From Isoetes taiwanensis (taxonomy: Eukaryota; Streptophyta; Lycopodiopsida; Isoetales; Isoetaceae): DNA of 64,000 nucleotides. Numbering within the stretch: position 1 is the stretch's first letter; the number at the start of each line of letters is the position of its first letter. Location of the stretch: positions 24,400,874 to 24,464,873 of the forward strand of contig JAJEKV010000003.1 in NCBI GenBank assembly GCA_021234155.1. The letters run 5' to 3'. Shown in pieces: positions 10,872 through 20,727 of this stretch. A program made the translations under genes and the position numbers. The notes below the pieces were generated by a model. It was not told the origin of the DNA. It did not search any database and saw nothing but the letters and a program-made list of their open reading frames with translations.

Positions 10872-12448
10872 TGGCATGCCATGTCACCACTTGGGGTGCC
10901 TAGGTGGCATGCTTGAGACTTGGTGGCATGCCTGAGCCACCTTGGCATGTTGGAGCCACCTTGGCATGTTGGAGCCCACGTGGCATTATGGAGTCCACGT
11001 GGCATGTTTGAGCCACCTTGGCATGTTGGAGCCTAGGTGGCATGTTTGAGCCCACCTTGGCATGTTTGAGCCACCTGGCATGTTTGAGCCTGGGTGGCAT
11101 GTTGGAACCTAGATGGCATGTTTGAGCCACCTAGGAATGTTGGAGCCTAGGTGGCATGTTGGAGCCCACGTGGCATATTTGAGCCACCTTGGCAAGTTGG
11201 AGCATAGGTGGTATGTTGGAGCCCGCGTGGCATGTTTGAGCACGTTGGAGCCTAGGTGGCATGTTTGAGCCATTTTGTCATGTTGGAGCCTAGGTGGCAT
11301 GTTTGAGCCACCTTGGCATGTTTGAGCCACCTTGGCATGTTTGAGCCTAGGTGGCATGTTGGAGCCACCTTGGCATGTGGGAACCACCTTGGCATGTTTG
11401 AGCCTAGGTGGCATGTTTGAGCCACCTTGGCATGTTGGAGCCCACGTGGCATGTTTGAGCCACCTTGGCATGTTTGAGCACGTTGGAGCCTAGGTGGCAT
11501 GTTTGAGCCACCTTGGCATGTTGGAGCCACCTTGGCATGTTGGAGCCTAGGTGGCATGTTGGAGACCACGTGGCATGTTTGAGCCACCTTGCCATGTTAG
11601 AGCCTAGGTGGCATGTTGGAGCCTGTGTGGCATGCTTGAGCCACCTTGGCATGTTGGAGCCCACGTGGCATATTTGAGCCACCTTGGCAAGTTGGAGCAT
11701 AGGTGGCATGTTAGAGCCAGCGTGACATGTTTGAGCATGTTGGAGCCTAGGTGGCATGTTGGAGCCACCTTGGCACGTGGCATGTTTGAGCCCACGTGGC
11801 ATGTTTGAGCCTAGGTGGCAGGTTAGAGCCACGGTGGCATGTTGGAGCCTAGGTGGCATGTTTGAGCCAACTTGGCATATTTAAGCCTAGGTGGCATGTT
11901 GTGAGCCACCTTGGCATGTTGGAGGCTAGGTGGCATGGTGGAGCCCACATTGGCATGTTTGAGCCACCTTGGCATGTTTGAGCCTAGGTGGCATGTTGGA
12001 GCCTAGGTGGCATGTTTGAGCCCACCTTGGCATGTTTGAGCCACGGCATGTTTGAGCCTAGGTGGCATGTTGGGAGCCTAGGTGGCATGTTTGAGCCACC
12101 TTGGCATGTTTTGAGCCTAGGTGGCATGTTTGAGCCACCTTGGCATGTTTGAGCCTAAGTGAGCTGCATGGCATGTTTGAGCCTATGTGGCATGTTTGAG
12201 CCACCTAGGAATGTTGGAGCCTAGGTGGCATGTTGGAGCCCACGTGGCATATTTGAGCCACCTTGGCAAGTTGGAGCATAGGTGGCATGTTGGAGCCCCT
12301 GCGTGGCATGTTTGAGCACGTTGGAGCCTAGGTGGCATGTTTGAGCCATTTTGTCATGTTGGAGCCTAGGTGGCATGTTGGAGCCACCTTGGCATGTTTG
12401 AGCCTAGGTGGCATGTTAGAGCCACCTTGGCATGTTGGTGCCCACGTT
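10872..12448. repeat. 19-bp minisatellite, large array (about 80 units)
   Basis: About 1.58 kb of 19-bp units GGCATGTTKGAGCCnnnnn. Three variants of the variable part are interspersed: CACCTT, TAGGTG and CACGTG. Each makes an imperfect inverted repeat GCC-n5-GGC, and the CACGTG type contains a G-box. Longer higher-order blocks recur; for example a segment with GAGCACGTTGGAGCC and GAGCCATTTTGTCATG appears near 11240-11280 and again near 12310-12360. Long minus-strand open frames here result from a stop-free repeat. Confidence 0.95.
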
Positions 12449-12499
12449 ATGCAAAAATAGGTGTTAAGTAATTGAAGTAGTTGAAGTAACTTGTGTTAC

Positions 12500-13010
12500 A
12501 TGGAATACTAGTATAAGAACATGTGATGCGTGCGTGCATCACATGTAGCAAATCAAGTACTCTGTCCTACCACTATAAAGACCCGTGATATGGAAGGATA
12601 GGACATGTAGAGAATCAAGTACTCTTTCCTACTTCTATAAAGACATGTGAGAATAGAAGTATTACACATGTCGTAATTCATGTATTCTTTCCTACAATGC
12701 CTTAGCAAATAAAGTACTCTGGTCCTACTACTATAAAGACATGTGACATGGAAGCATATGATATGTAGAGAATCAAGTATTCTTTCCGACTTCTATAAAG
12801 ACATGTGACAATAGAAGTATTACACATGTCGTAATTCATGTATTCTTTCCTACAATGCCTTAGCAAATAAAGTACTCTGTCCTACTACTATAAAGACATG
12901 TGAATGGAAGTATAGGACATGTAGAGAATCAAATATTCTTTCCTACATCTATAAAGACATGTGACAATAGAATTATTAGACATGTAGAAATTCAAGTACT
13001 CTTTCCTACA
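12500..13010. repeat. 157-bp tandem repeat, about 3 copies
   Basis: GTAGAGAATCAA starts at 12608, 12765 and 12921, giving periods of 157 and 156 bp. Within each unit CTATAAAGACATGTGA occurs twice with alternating spacing of about 62 and 95 bp, so the unit itself is a doubled half-unit. A slightly diverged copy extends the array to the left. No coding sequence is seen. Confidence 0.85.
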
Positions 13011-13209
13011 GTGGATTGTATTATAAAATGACATGTCACAATAGAAGAAACTACAAAACAACAGTGGATGTTTTAGTCCACTGAAAAAAGAACACCATTA
13101 TCGAACAAAACCATACCTTCACAAATCCACATGTAGGATTCTTTGAAAACAGGACATGTAGACCTACCAAAACTGATGTTTTCAACAGTGGACCAAAAAC
13201 CGGGGTGAG

Positions 13210-13281
13210 TGTGTTGACTCTGGATGCTTCTAGCCTGAACCGCTCCCCCGAGCACCACCATATCAATTCCTCCCCTTCCCG
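13210..13281 (-). repeat. Truncated 3' LTR and polypurine tract
   Basis: The minus strand reads GGGAAGGGGAGGAAT (purine tract, about 13266-13280) and then TGATATGGTGGTGCTCGGGG. The latter is the same start as the 5' LTR at 15501. Similarity stops after GAGTCAA at about 13210, so the rest of this LTR is deleted or replaced. Confidence 0.85.
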
Positions 13282-13320
13282 GGATTGATCGTCCTCGATC
13301 AAGGAATTATATGGCAAATT

Positions 13321-13530
13321 TACCACAACCAAGTCCATGGTTGCAACCGTAGTTGAATACTCAACTAGAAATACCACAGTCAAATCCATGACTGCAACCC
13401 TAGTTGATTTCTCAACTAGAAATACCACAGTCAAATCCATGACTGCAACCCTAGTTGATTTCTCAACTAGAAATATACCACAGTCAAATCCATGACTGCA
13501 ACCCTGATTGAGTCCACAATCAGAAATATT
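13321..13530. repeat. 51-bp tandem repeat, 4 copies
   Basis: Units of about 51 bp with landmarks ATGACTGCAACCCTAGTTG and TTTCTCAACTAGAAATACC lie between gag and the purine tract. Two middle copies are nearly identical and the outer two have diverged. A multiple of 3 keeps the minus strand open (VAVMDLTVVFLVEKSTR), but no known protein is recognised. Confidence 0.85.
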
Positions 13531-13702
13531 CAAGTCCAGCCCTTTAGGCTAAAAATTTGATCTAGCCTTCAAGGCCAAAAAGTTTTCTTTATATGCTTAA
13601 ATAGTAAACAATGAAACCAACATCTATGCTGCAGACATAGTTGTTGTTTATTAAATTTAAAATTTAACCCTATCCTCCTTCATGGAGTTATCACTTACCA
13701 AC

Positions 13703-14867
13703 CTATTTCAAATAGGCAATTTGCAATTTCGCCCTTTCCTTTTGCACTTCGTCGGCAAAAGTTACTTGTTTATTCGTCTTAGCACTTGACTCGACCGGTT
13801 GCTCTTCCACCTGAGTCATTTGAGCCGAAGGTCCACTAGAACGAGGATTTGATCTATACTCAGCTCTACCTGATTCCCTACGTTCCTCCCGATTGCCCCG
13901 ATCATTCGGATCTCTTTTTGCGTTTAACTTTGGGCAGTCTACCTTAAGATGTGGTCCTCCACAGTAATAACATCCACTTTTCTTAAATGAAGATCTATCA
14001 GTCTGATTATCCCACTTTGTTCTCTGGGCTTGTTTGTGATTATCACCCACACTTGCTCTAGCCCTTTTATTTCCCTTATCAGAATTCTTGTTATTATTTG
14101 CCTTTTCAGTGCTTGTTTTTCCATTGCCTTTGTCCTCAGGATATCCGTCCCAAATACTACAATTTATAAAATCAGGATTTAGCTTCCTTTCCGCAGCTAT
14201 AGCTTTTTTTGTTGCTTCTTCCAAGGTCTGAGGATCTATGACCTTGCTTGAATAGATCCCATTCCCGTTTGACATCATTATGATAGTTAGCTGCCAAATT
14301 GTAACCTTCAAAAGCTTCCTTGAAGCTCTTCCATGTCAAAATCTTTGGATCCATCCTTTTTCTTCCTTGCCACCAGGTTCTTGCCATATCTGTCAAATAT
14401 TTGTCCATAGCCTGCAACTTTTGCTTTTCACTAGCTTTTACCAGTTCAAAATAGCTTTCCCATGTAGAAAGAAATCCAAAGACTGTAGGCGGGTTTCTCT
14501 TTTCACCAGAGAAGGTAGGCATTCCTGCAACTTTCTCTAGCCATTTACAAGAGGATTCTGGAGGCAAGCTGGATAAGTTAGGCTGCGCATTCGTTTGCAC
14601 AAAGGGCTCAGGTAGAAATTTATAAGCCAGACACAGGTATTCCAATTGTTTTTGACGCTCTGCAGGATTGATAGAAGGAGGAATGGCCATTTGATCTGCT
14701 ATGTAGCTGGCATTGCTCATAGCCTGGGTGTATTGATGATCAGGTATGCCAAAGCGATTAGTAGACATTGTCCAGAGATTTTCAGAATCAAGAGGCTCTG
14801 ATACCAAACTGATACAAAAACAAAGTTTTTGATCTACAAAACAATGACCCAAGAATAAGATAATCAC
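13703..14867 (-). pseudogene. Retrotransposon gag with CCHC-like knuckle, frameshifted
   Basis: Structural protein that would package element RNA. The N-terminal half begins at ATG 14768 (MSTNRFGIPDHQYTQ), just inside the primer site. It includes the capsid-like core MPTFSGEKRNP, FLSTWESYFELVKASEKQK and MARTWWQGRK. This is followed by TWKSFKEAFEGYN, as in plant retroelement gag families. One frameshift near 14240-14255 moves translation to a second frame (VIDPQTLEEATKKAIAAERK). That frame carries a basic region and the knuckle CYYCGGPHLKVDC (C-x2-C-x3-H-x4-C, one residue shorter than the usual spacing). The C-terminus is charged and ends at 13703. Nothing after it resembles protease or polymerase. 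Confidence 0.88.
14794..14806 (-). other. Primer-binding site of gag-only element
   Basis: The minus strand reads TGGTATCAGAGCC, three bases after the 5' LTR end. It is a perfect match to the usual plant site complementary to initiator-Met tRNA. Confidence 0.92.
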
Positions 14868-15501
14868 AAATAGCTACAAATTCTAGCCTTCACGGCTATG
14901 CTCTCCACCCAACCGGGCTCAGGCTCAACAAGACGGCGAGAAATCGTTATCTGACTGTCTCAAGCAAGAAAGCGAGAATTTGTTATCTGGCTTTCTCAAG
15001 CATCCAACAATTAAGCTCAAATACTATTTCAAACGGCTAGGACTGTGACAAAGAGGGAAACTCTGCTAAAGACTCAACCGAAAACTCTAGCCATGATCAG
15101 AGAATAATTTTCATTTTATAGAGGCAGATCAATCTATTTCCGGAAAACCTTTTGTTTAGTCAGAAATATCTTCCAAAAAGGCAAATATCCGTTAATAGCA
15201 AGGATTCGAATTAGTTCCGGCCTTTTACAAGATGAAATCTTCCTAGTTTTCCTTGATCCGGGACTTTTTTCTAGCTCTGTTATGTTTTCGGTTGAAATTT
15301 GGCTTAACGGGTTCGCGACCCGTTATCAGCCATGCTTATATTTTAAATAAGATTTCCAATGGTTTATTGCTTTAAGAAATGTAATATCAACCTTAGCCTA
15401 AATATCATAATTTAAAAGCATAGCTTAGAACCTAGACTAATCTCTAATATTGACTCTGGATGCTTCTAGCCTGAACTGCTCCCCCGAGCACCACCATATC
15501 A
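14810..15501 (-). repeat. 5' LTR of gag-only element
   Basis: 692 bp. The minus strand starts TGATATGGTGG and ends TTTTTGTATCA, with 5-bp terminal inverted repeats (TGATA/TATCA). It is inserted next to the LINE codons for GRWIGEP. Confidence 0.85.
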
Positions 15502-17214
15502 GTGGCTCCCCAATCCATCGACCTGTCTCAATCCGGAGATGGTGGGCACCTGTGCGAATGGAGGCGATATGCCTGCGCTTTTTCATGGGCAGATGTGAAC
15601 GTAGGTAGCGCTGTGGGCCTCGTTCTAATGTGGGATTTATGTGCTGCTTATAATGTGCTGTTTTGACTTGCTCCAGAGCCCTGGAATCCCACAACTTGCT
15701 GGAGAAACAAGCATCAAGGTAACATCTCAGCCATCCACGACCGCGCCTCTGTTTCTACCGGATGGACATGTGCTCCGGACATTCCATCTAGTTAGCCATC
15801 GCACTCTTTTATCCTTCCAACAATTCTTGAGTCGTTGTGGTTCCATTGCCTTTGCATAAGCCAAGTCGCGGTGAGACGACCATCATCCATATTTACCACA
15901 TTCGGAAATAGACGATGTGTCTATCAAGGGCCGCCATTTGAAGTGGCAGGAAACATGTCTCCCCGCAACAAAATTTGATATGGGACCGTGGATTTCACTC
16001 GAAAGTGCCCGTGCTAAGAAGGCCTTCGCACTGTTCTAAGTCACTCCAAGTAGCAAGGGACACCACTTTGGGCCCCGGACTTCAACTCCGCATAAAAGAA
16101 CGGGCTCTACCAATACCCCGAACAGATGTGCCGATGCCCCCAATCATATAGTTCTGCTCTGTGGTTATTGTTCTGCATTGCATAGAGCGCTTTCCAGCCT
16201 GCTGCTACACGCAATCTTATGGAAGTGTCCCAGCATAGTGTAGAAGGAAACTCCACTCCTAGATACTTGTAGGTGGATGTCACCTCCACTTGTTGCTCTC
16301 GATAAGTGAATGAAGGGGGCCTTGGATGGCGCGAGGATGAGATTAGGACCACCTTGGTCTTGGCCAGATTGACGTTCATGTCTGTGGCCTGGCAGAATGT
16401 ATCCAGAGCATCTAAATGAGACTGCATATCCTCTGGAGTGTGAGCTAAGAGGTCAACAATTGTCTAATGACCTGATGCAAAAGTTGGGTCCCGCCACCCC
16501 CATTGTCCATGAGCCAGTGTTCCAACTGGTCAATGTACAGACCAAACAATGTTGGGGAAAGAGGACATCCCTGGCGGACCCCAATGCGCTAGTGAATGGT
16601 TGTCCCGTCATCCACATCCGCCTGTACAACTCTCGCATACAACCCGTGATATATCGTGCATTTTGCATATCCACAGGAACCTCTAGTTGCCGCAATCTTT
16701 CCCATAACTTTTCCCGAGGCACGGTGTCAAAAGCCTTCGCAAAGTCAACAAAGCAACAATACAGGTCCCGCCGACGGTTTCGCGCTATCCTCAACCAAAG
16801 TCCTCAATATGAAGATATGATCAATGGTTGAATGCGGGTCTGAACCCTCGCTTGTGTGAGAGCTCAGACACACTGTTGTTACGCCCACTGGTCAACTGTT
16901 GCTCAATAATGCCGCCTAGCGGTTTGGCAAACACCGAACCGATCATGATTGTTCAAGAATTGGTTGGACTATGTGGATCTCCTGCCTTGTAAATGGGGAC
17001 AACTCTGCGTGTGGTCTGGGCCGGGGAATCCTTCTGTAGCTCTATTGAACATAGTGGTTAGGACTGGTACCATAGGCTCCCCCGCCCACTTGAGCAACTC
17101 TGCCGCATACCATCCGGTCCGTTGCTTTCCCATTGGCCAAACGCTTTGCGGACCACGGGTAACATCATCCTCTGTGATTTCTAATGTCGGACCATTCGTG
17201 GGGGTATGAGTGCT
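15502..17214 (-). pseudogene. LINE ORF2, reverse transcriptase to C-terminal part
   Basis: Continues from the endonuclease after a frameshift near 17210. Visible blocks in order are GWYAAELLKWAGEPMVP (17150-17070), a PIYKAGDP-like block in another frame, and YCCFVDFAKAFDTVPREKLW (16794-16700). That last block is the RT A motif with its aspartate. Next come GVRQGCPLSPTLFGLYIDQL in a shifted frame, LAHTPEDMQSHLDALDTFC, STYKYLGVEF, and near the end RSHLPMKKRRHIASIRTGAH. The YADD box expected before LAHTPEDMQ (about 16440-16455) is absent: the sequence goes from QLL through ACCTC to LAHT. The enzyme could not work. Several one-base shifts break the frame. Confidence 0.88.
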
Positions 17215-18560
17215 CGTGTCCCTTGAGGATCATAGAGTTGCCGCGGTATTGTTCCCCTTTGCTCATTAGTGATGTTCCCCGTAGGCTGGGCTGGCTTTCG
17301 AAGAACCTTGCGCCAAAAGATTCTAGGATGGCTTTTCAACATGGAAAACATTTCCCTTTGATGACGTGCAATGTACTGAGATTTCTTTGCCTTCAAGAAA
17401 GCACGATACTGTGTGGTGGCATGTGGGCGCATTGCAGGATCTGTGATCTGGCGGAGCCGGCATTTGTATTCCTTACACTCAGCATCAAACCACCGATTAC
17501 ACGGGAATGTTGCAGTCCCTGTGATACCTCTCGGGCATGCTATCCCAAAACATCTTTCTGCAACAGTACCAAGGAGCTCAATCAGCTGACTCATTTTCTG
17601 CTCTAGCGTGGGGGCCTGCAAAATTCCTGAAAGGTCATCTATGAGCATATCAGCATAATCCTTTGCCTGCTCATAATCCAATCGCAAGCGAGGTATACAA
17701 GGAGCTGCCGTAGAAGGGGTTCTAGCAGCCTGCCAAGCCAACTGCAGGTAGAGTGGAAGGTGATCTGAGTCTGTCTCCTCATCTCTACTGTCTGTGCCTA
17801 CCCGAAAGTGGTTGATCAAATGTACATCCTGCTCAGCGACTAATAGATAGTCCACTACACTAGATCCTCCACCCTGATTCTCTTGTCTGTAGGTGCACTT
17901 ACAGGAGGAAGGCCACTGTGCCAGGCCATTACAAATTACCAAGTCAAAGACACCACATAGTAGAAGCAACTGCCTGCCAAAGCGCATGACCTGACTATCA
18001 TCTGATGTTCGGGGCCAAGCCGCCTCCGCGGGGCGCAGCTGTAACACATCCTGAGCCAAAGGATCAAGTCTCATGGGCTGCTCTACTACTGTCCGTGCAT
18101 TGAAGTTCCCAAGGAGTACCACACTACCCAACTGTCTATGTTGATGTATGTCATCATATAGATCGACATATGGAGCTAGCCTGTCCACATCTGAGTGGGC
18201 ATGGTAAAAGTTGCTTTCTGCATGTGGAAAGTAGCAAGCAGCCAAGAAGAGAGGGTTGCCACTACAATTCTGCACCCGCACCCACAAGTACCGGTTGTGT
18301 CTGTCAATCTTGTGCAGGAAGACCGACTGTGCCAAAGACTCCCGGTAATAACAGGCAACCCCTCCATGTCCCCTCTTGCCTGTGCAGCTATTGAAGACTG
18401 AGAAATATTGATAGCCTAAAAGATCAGGTAGCATGTGTCCTGCATGCTCCCATGTCTCCATGAGGAAGATGAGATCCATACCTGCAGCAACAGATTTGAG
18501 ACTATCTCCCTTCTGCCATGGGAAACCTCGACAATTCCAGGAGACCACCTGAAGGCACAT
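17181..18560 (-). CDS. LINE ORF2 N-terminus: APE-like endonuclease
   Basis: Nicks target DNA to prime reverse transcription. The frame opens at ATG 18560 and runs 459 codons. AP-endonuclease-family motifs occur in order: VSWNCRG (residues 7-13), LMETW with the catalytic Glu35, AACYFP with Tyr110, LLGNFNAR (149-156), VVDYLL with Asp237 and SDHLPL with His267. The family normally has GDFN, so Asp152 is replaced by Asn, a one-base change at a catalytic position. After residue 290 comes the linker to RT (RWFDAECKEYKCRLRQ and PRIFWRKVLRKPAQ), which is typical of plant LINEs. The frame stops at PPRMVRH, where a one-base shift would carry it on into RT. Confidence 0.93.
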   Translation of the reverse strand: MCLQVVSWNCRGFPWQKGDSLKSVAAGMDLIFLMETWEHAGHMLPDLLGYQYFSVFNSCTGKRGHGGVACYYRESLAQSVFLHKIDRHNRYLWVRVQNCSGNPLFLAACYFPHAESNFYHAHSDVDRLAPYVDLYDDIHQHRQLGSVVLLGNFNARTVVEQPMRLDPLAQDVLQLRPAEAAWPRTSDDSQVMRFGRQLLLLCGVFDLVICNGLAQWPSSCKCTYRQENQGGGSSVVDYLLVAEQDVHLINHFRVGTDSRDEETDSDHLPLYLQLAWQAARTPSTAAPCIPRLRLDYEQAKDYADMLIDDLSGILQAPTLEQKMSQLIELLGTVAERCFGIACPRGITGTATFPCNRWFDAECKEYKCRLRQITDPAMRPHATTQYRAFLKAKKSQYIARHQREMFSMLKSHPRIFWRKVLRKPAQPTGNITNEQRGTIPRQLYDPQGTRALIPPRMVRH

Positions 18561-18563
18561 TCC

Positions 18564-20341
18564 CTATTTGTTAGCAGCAGAGGCATGCGCAGATTGAGTT
18601 GTGGGGGAAGAGTGGGAAGCGGTAGCAGACTGAGTCATGTGGACAGAGTGAGAAGCAGTAGGGGTTGGGGCAGAGTGAGAAGCAGTAGGAGTTGGGGTGG
18701 CATATGACTGAGGAGTAGTGGCAGTGGCAACAGGGCATGGGGCTGGAGCAAACGGTGGAGGAGCATGATTAGAGGAGGTGGGGGCTGCAGCTGAATGGCC
18801 CGGAGGGTCTGCAGCAACATTCGGTGAGCGAAAAATGTGCATCTTGCCTCGAACTAGTCCCGCAGCTCCTCCTTGACAGCGGATGCCTCGAACCTTGGTG
18901 AGCTCACGCCTGCGGGACTCTTGTTGCGCTGGGGTGAGGTCTCGGTCCACATACAAGGATGTTCCCTTCAATTGCTTGCCCTGGCGCAGTATGGCATCCC
19001 GTACTTGCATATCTGCTACTGTGAATATGACAATACGGTTGTAGGCAGAACCTCGAGCACCATGACGACTGGCTCGAGCAATGTGTATAGGCCCAGGCAA
19101 TGTCATACGATTGATGATCTGCATCTGGAGTCGGTGAATGAGATTCTCCCCCTCTTCTTCCGGCAGGCCTCGGATCACCAAATTATGACCTCTCCGTCTG
19201 CGTTCACTAAGCTCACGTAGATCAACGTTTGCTGGGACAGCATGTACGGGCTGCTGTCTATGAGTTGAAGGCGCTGTCCGATGTCCATGAACAGGAGGGT
19301 CCTGTTGGCGTGGAGGGAATGGTGAAGTAGGGCGTCGTGGTGCCTGCCTAGACTGACTTCGCATGGGTGCTTGAGCATGGGTGGCAGCTGAGGTGCCTGA
19401 GATTGCCTCCGCCTTCTGAAGCCGAGAGCTCAGCTCCTGCTGGAATTGTTTCTGCCGCTCCAACTCGGATACACAATTTTGCAAGGCCTCGTGTGCATTG
19501 GCATGGAGTCCTTTCCCCTGTTGGATTGTAGCTTCTCATAGCTCGTGTGCCTCTTGCTCTTGAACAAGGGAACGCTGTTCCAACTTCTGTATCCTAGAGG
19601 CAATTACATCATCTGTCGATGTGAAGGTGATCTCCATTGTGCTGATCCTGTTCTGAAGGGCCTGCTGTAGCAACTGACTTTCGTTAGTTGCTATCTGAAA
19701 TGCCCCCTGAGTGGCAATGACATCTGCAATGTCTGATCGAAGACGGGAGATATCAGTGACCATCTCCTGCTCAATTCTCTCCTTGTCCTTCATTATAACT
19801 TCATCTCTGGTAGGCATGGTGTCTATTTGTGCCCGGAGGCCAGCAAGAGTCTTGCTATCCTGCTCCCTTTCAAATTCCAACAAGCGAATACTGTCAAGCA
19901 ATTGGTGCACTTGGGTCTCAATGCCTGCAAACTGTTGCTTTACTATAGCCAGTTGTTTCTTAAGCACTTGGGGGACGGAGGCTTGTTGCTCTTCTTCCAG
20001 GTGTGAGATCTGAGTGGTGTGATCCTCAACCATCACCTGTGTTTGCTCCACCTCTCATGGCATGACTGGTGTGCCATCCTTGTGGAATCAGCGTCTGAGG
20101 TCTGCAAAGCTGGGTCTGTTGACTGTGCTGCTGGCTGAGCTGAGCTTGCCGCCTGAGCCTTTGCACGAGCCTCCTTCTTCATGGAAGAGGCTTCTCCCTT
20201 GGCCTGACTGCTAGGTCTAGGTCTTTTGCGCGGTGGGCCGCCTGTATGCTCCTCCCAAGTGGGCATGTCAGGTAGCTGTGTCTGAGTCTGGGTCTGGGTC
20301 TGGTTCTCGAGTTGGGTTGGGGATGTCCTGAGAGTGTCCAT
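18564..20341 (-). pseudogene. LINE ORF1, nucleic-acid-binding protein, broken
   Basis: Binds LINE RNA and acts as chaperone. The N-terminus (MDTLRTSPTQLENQTQ...) is rich in Gln, Pro and basic residues (PPRKRPRPSSQAK). A frameshift near 20050 leads into a long coiled coil (about 20040-19540, heptad-like, e.g. QVLKKQLAIVKQQFAGIETQ and IASRIQKLEQRS). An in-frame TGA at 19536-19538 follows HEL. The frame continues with VSELERQKQFQQEL and then an RRM-like C-terminal domain (NLVIRGLPEEEGENLIHRLQ, RIVIFTVADMQVRDAILRQG). It ends in a low-complexity Ser/Thr/Pro/His tail of imperfect repeats (TASHS..PT). The stop is 3 bp before the ORF2 ATG, so ORF2 probably starts by reinitiation or readthrough. Confidence 0.88.
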
Positions 20342-20727
20342 GGGTACCTAGATAGATCTTGAATCAAACGGACCAACAAATTAGGGCAAGTCAAGGGAAT
20401 ATGTGAAGCCCTAATCCAGAATCCAAAAGAGCAAACCGGCCGGAAAATTGCTGTTATCACAGAAATAACTTAGCCTACCAGGGTCATATCATACACCATC
20501 GGAAAGGTTGCTAAGAGAGCTTTCCAACGCAACAAATTTCAGCTGAAATGGACTTCTGGATCTCCTGTTATGAGTGAAAACATGTGACTAGCACCACCGC
20601 CTTAGGGTTTGAGCGCCTTTGGAGATGGAGGCCGGAAAACTGTTGTTTTGCTATACAAACCCTATTCTAGCATATGCAAATCGCATACCTTCAGAAAGCT
20701 ATCTGAGAGAGCTTTGCAACGCACCAT
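20342..20727 (-). other. Probable LINE 5' leader with two monomers
   Basis: GAGAGCTTTCCAACGC near 20515 and GAGAGCTTTGCAACGC near 20708 lie in related contexts about 193 bp apart, so the leader seems made of tandem monomers. The left boundary near 20727/20728 is inferred because a duplicated genomic block starts exactly there. Confidence 0.5.

Larger units (their letters stand above)
13210..15501 (-). mobile_element. Non-autonomous gag-only LTR retrotransposon nested in the LINE
   Basis: The minus-strand element has a complete 692-bp 5' LTR (14810-15501, ends TGATA...TATCA), a primer site, a gag gene with zinc knuckle, a 51-bp repeat block, a purine tract and the first 56 bp of a 3' LTR. There is no protease, RT, RNase H or integrase in the 1.5-kb internal part, so movement would need enzymes from another element. 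The 3' LTR matches the 5' LTR only over 13210-13265 and then breaks into unrelated sequence. The 5' LTR edge cuts LINE ORF2 inside its C-terminal region. Confidence 0.85.
15502..20727 (-). mobile_element. L1-type LINE retrotransposon, inactive, truncated at its 3' end by the LTR element
   Basis: The minus strand holds a repeated 5' leader, ORF1 (coiled coil plus RRM-like domain), then ORF2 with endonuclease, reverse transcriptase and the start of its C-terminal region. The LTR insertion at 15501 cuts ORF2. No LINE tail or poly(A) was found on the far side of the insertion. ORF1 has a frameshift and a stop. ORF2 has several frameshifts and two damaged active sites. Confidence 0.93.

Noticed and set aside
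10900-11859. Long minus-strand frames with Thr-Cys-His / Ser-Asn-Met repeats as a repetitive secreted or metal-binding protein
   Set aside because: They are translations of the 19-bp minisatellite in all three minus frames. The unit simply lacks stops, and its length is not a multiple of 3.
10872-12448. CRISPR-like array
   Set aside because: The unit is 19 bp with no unique spacers, in a plant nuclear context with introns and retroelements.
13051-13533. Protein with internal repeats (VAVMDLTVVFLVEKSTR)
   Set aside because: It is the translation of a 51-bp tandem repeat beside the 3' LTR and runs into the LTR itself. No family is seen.
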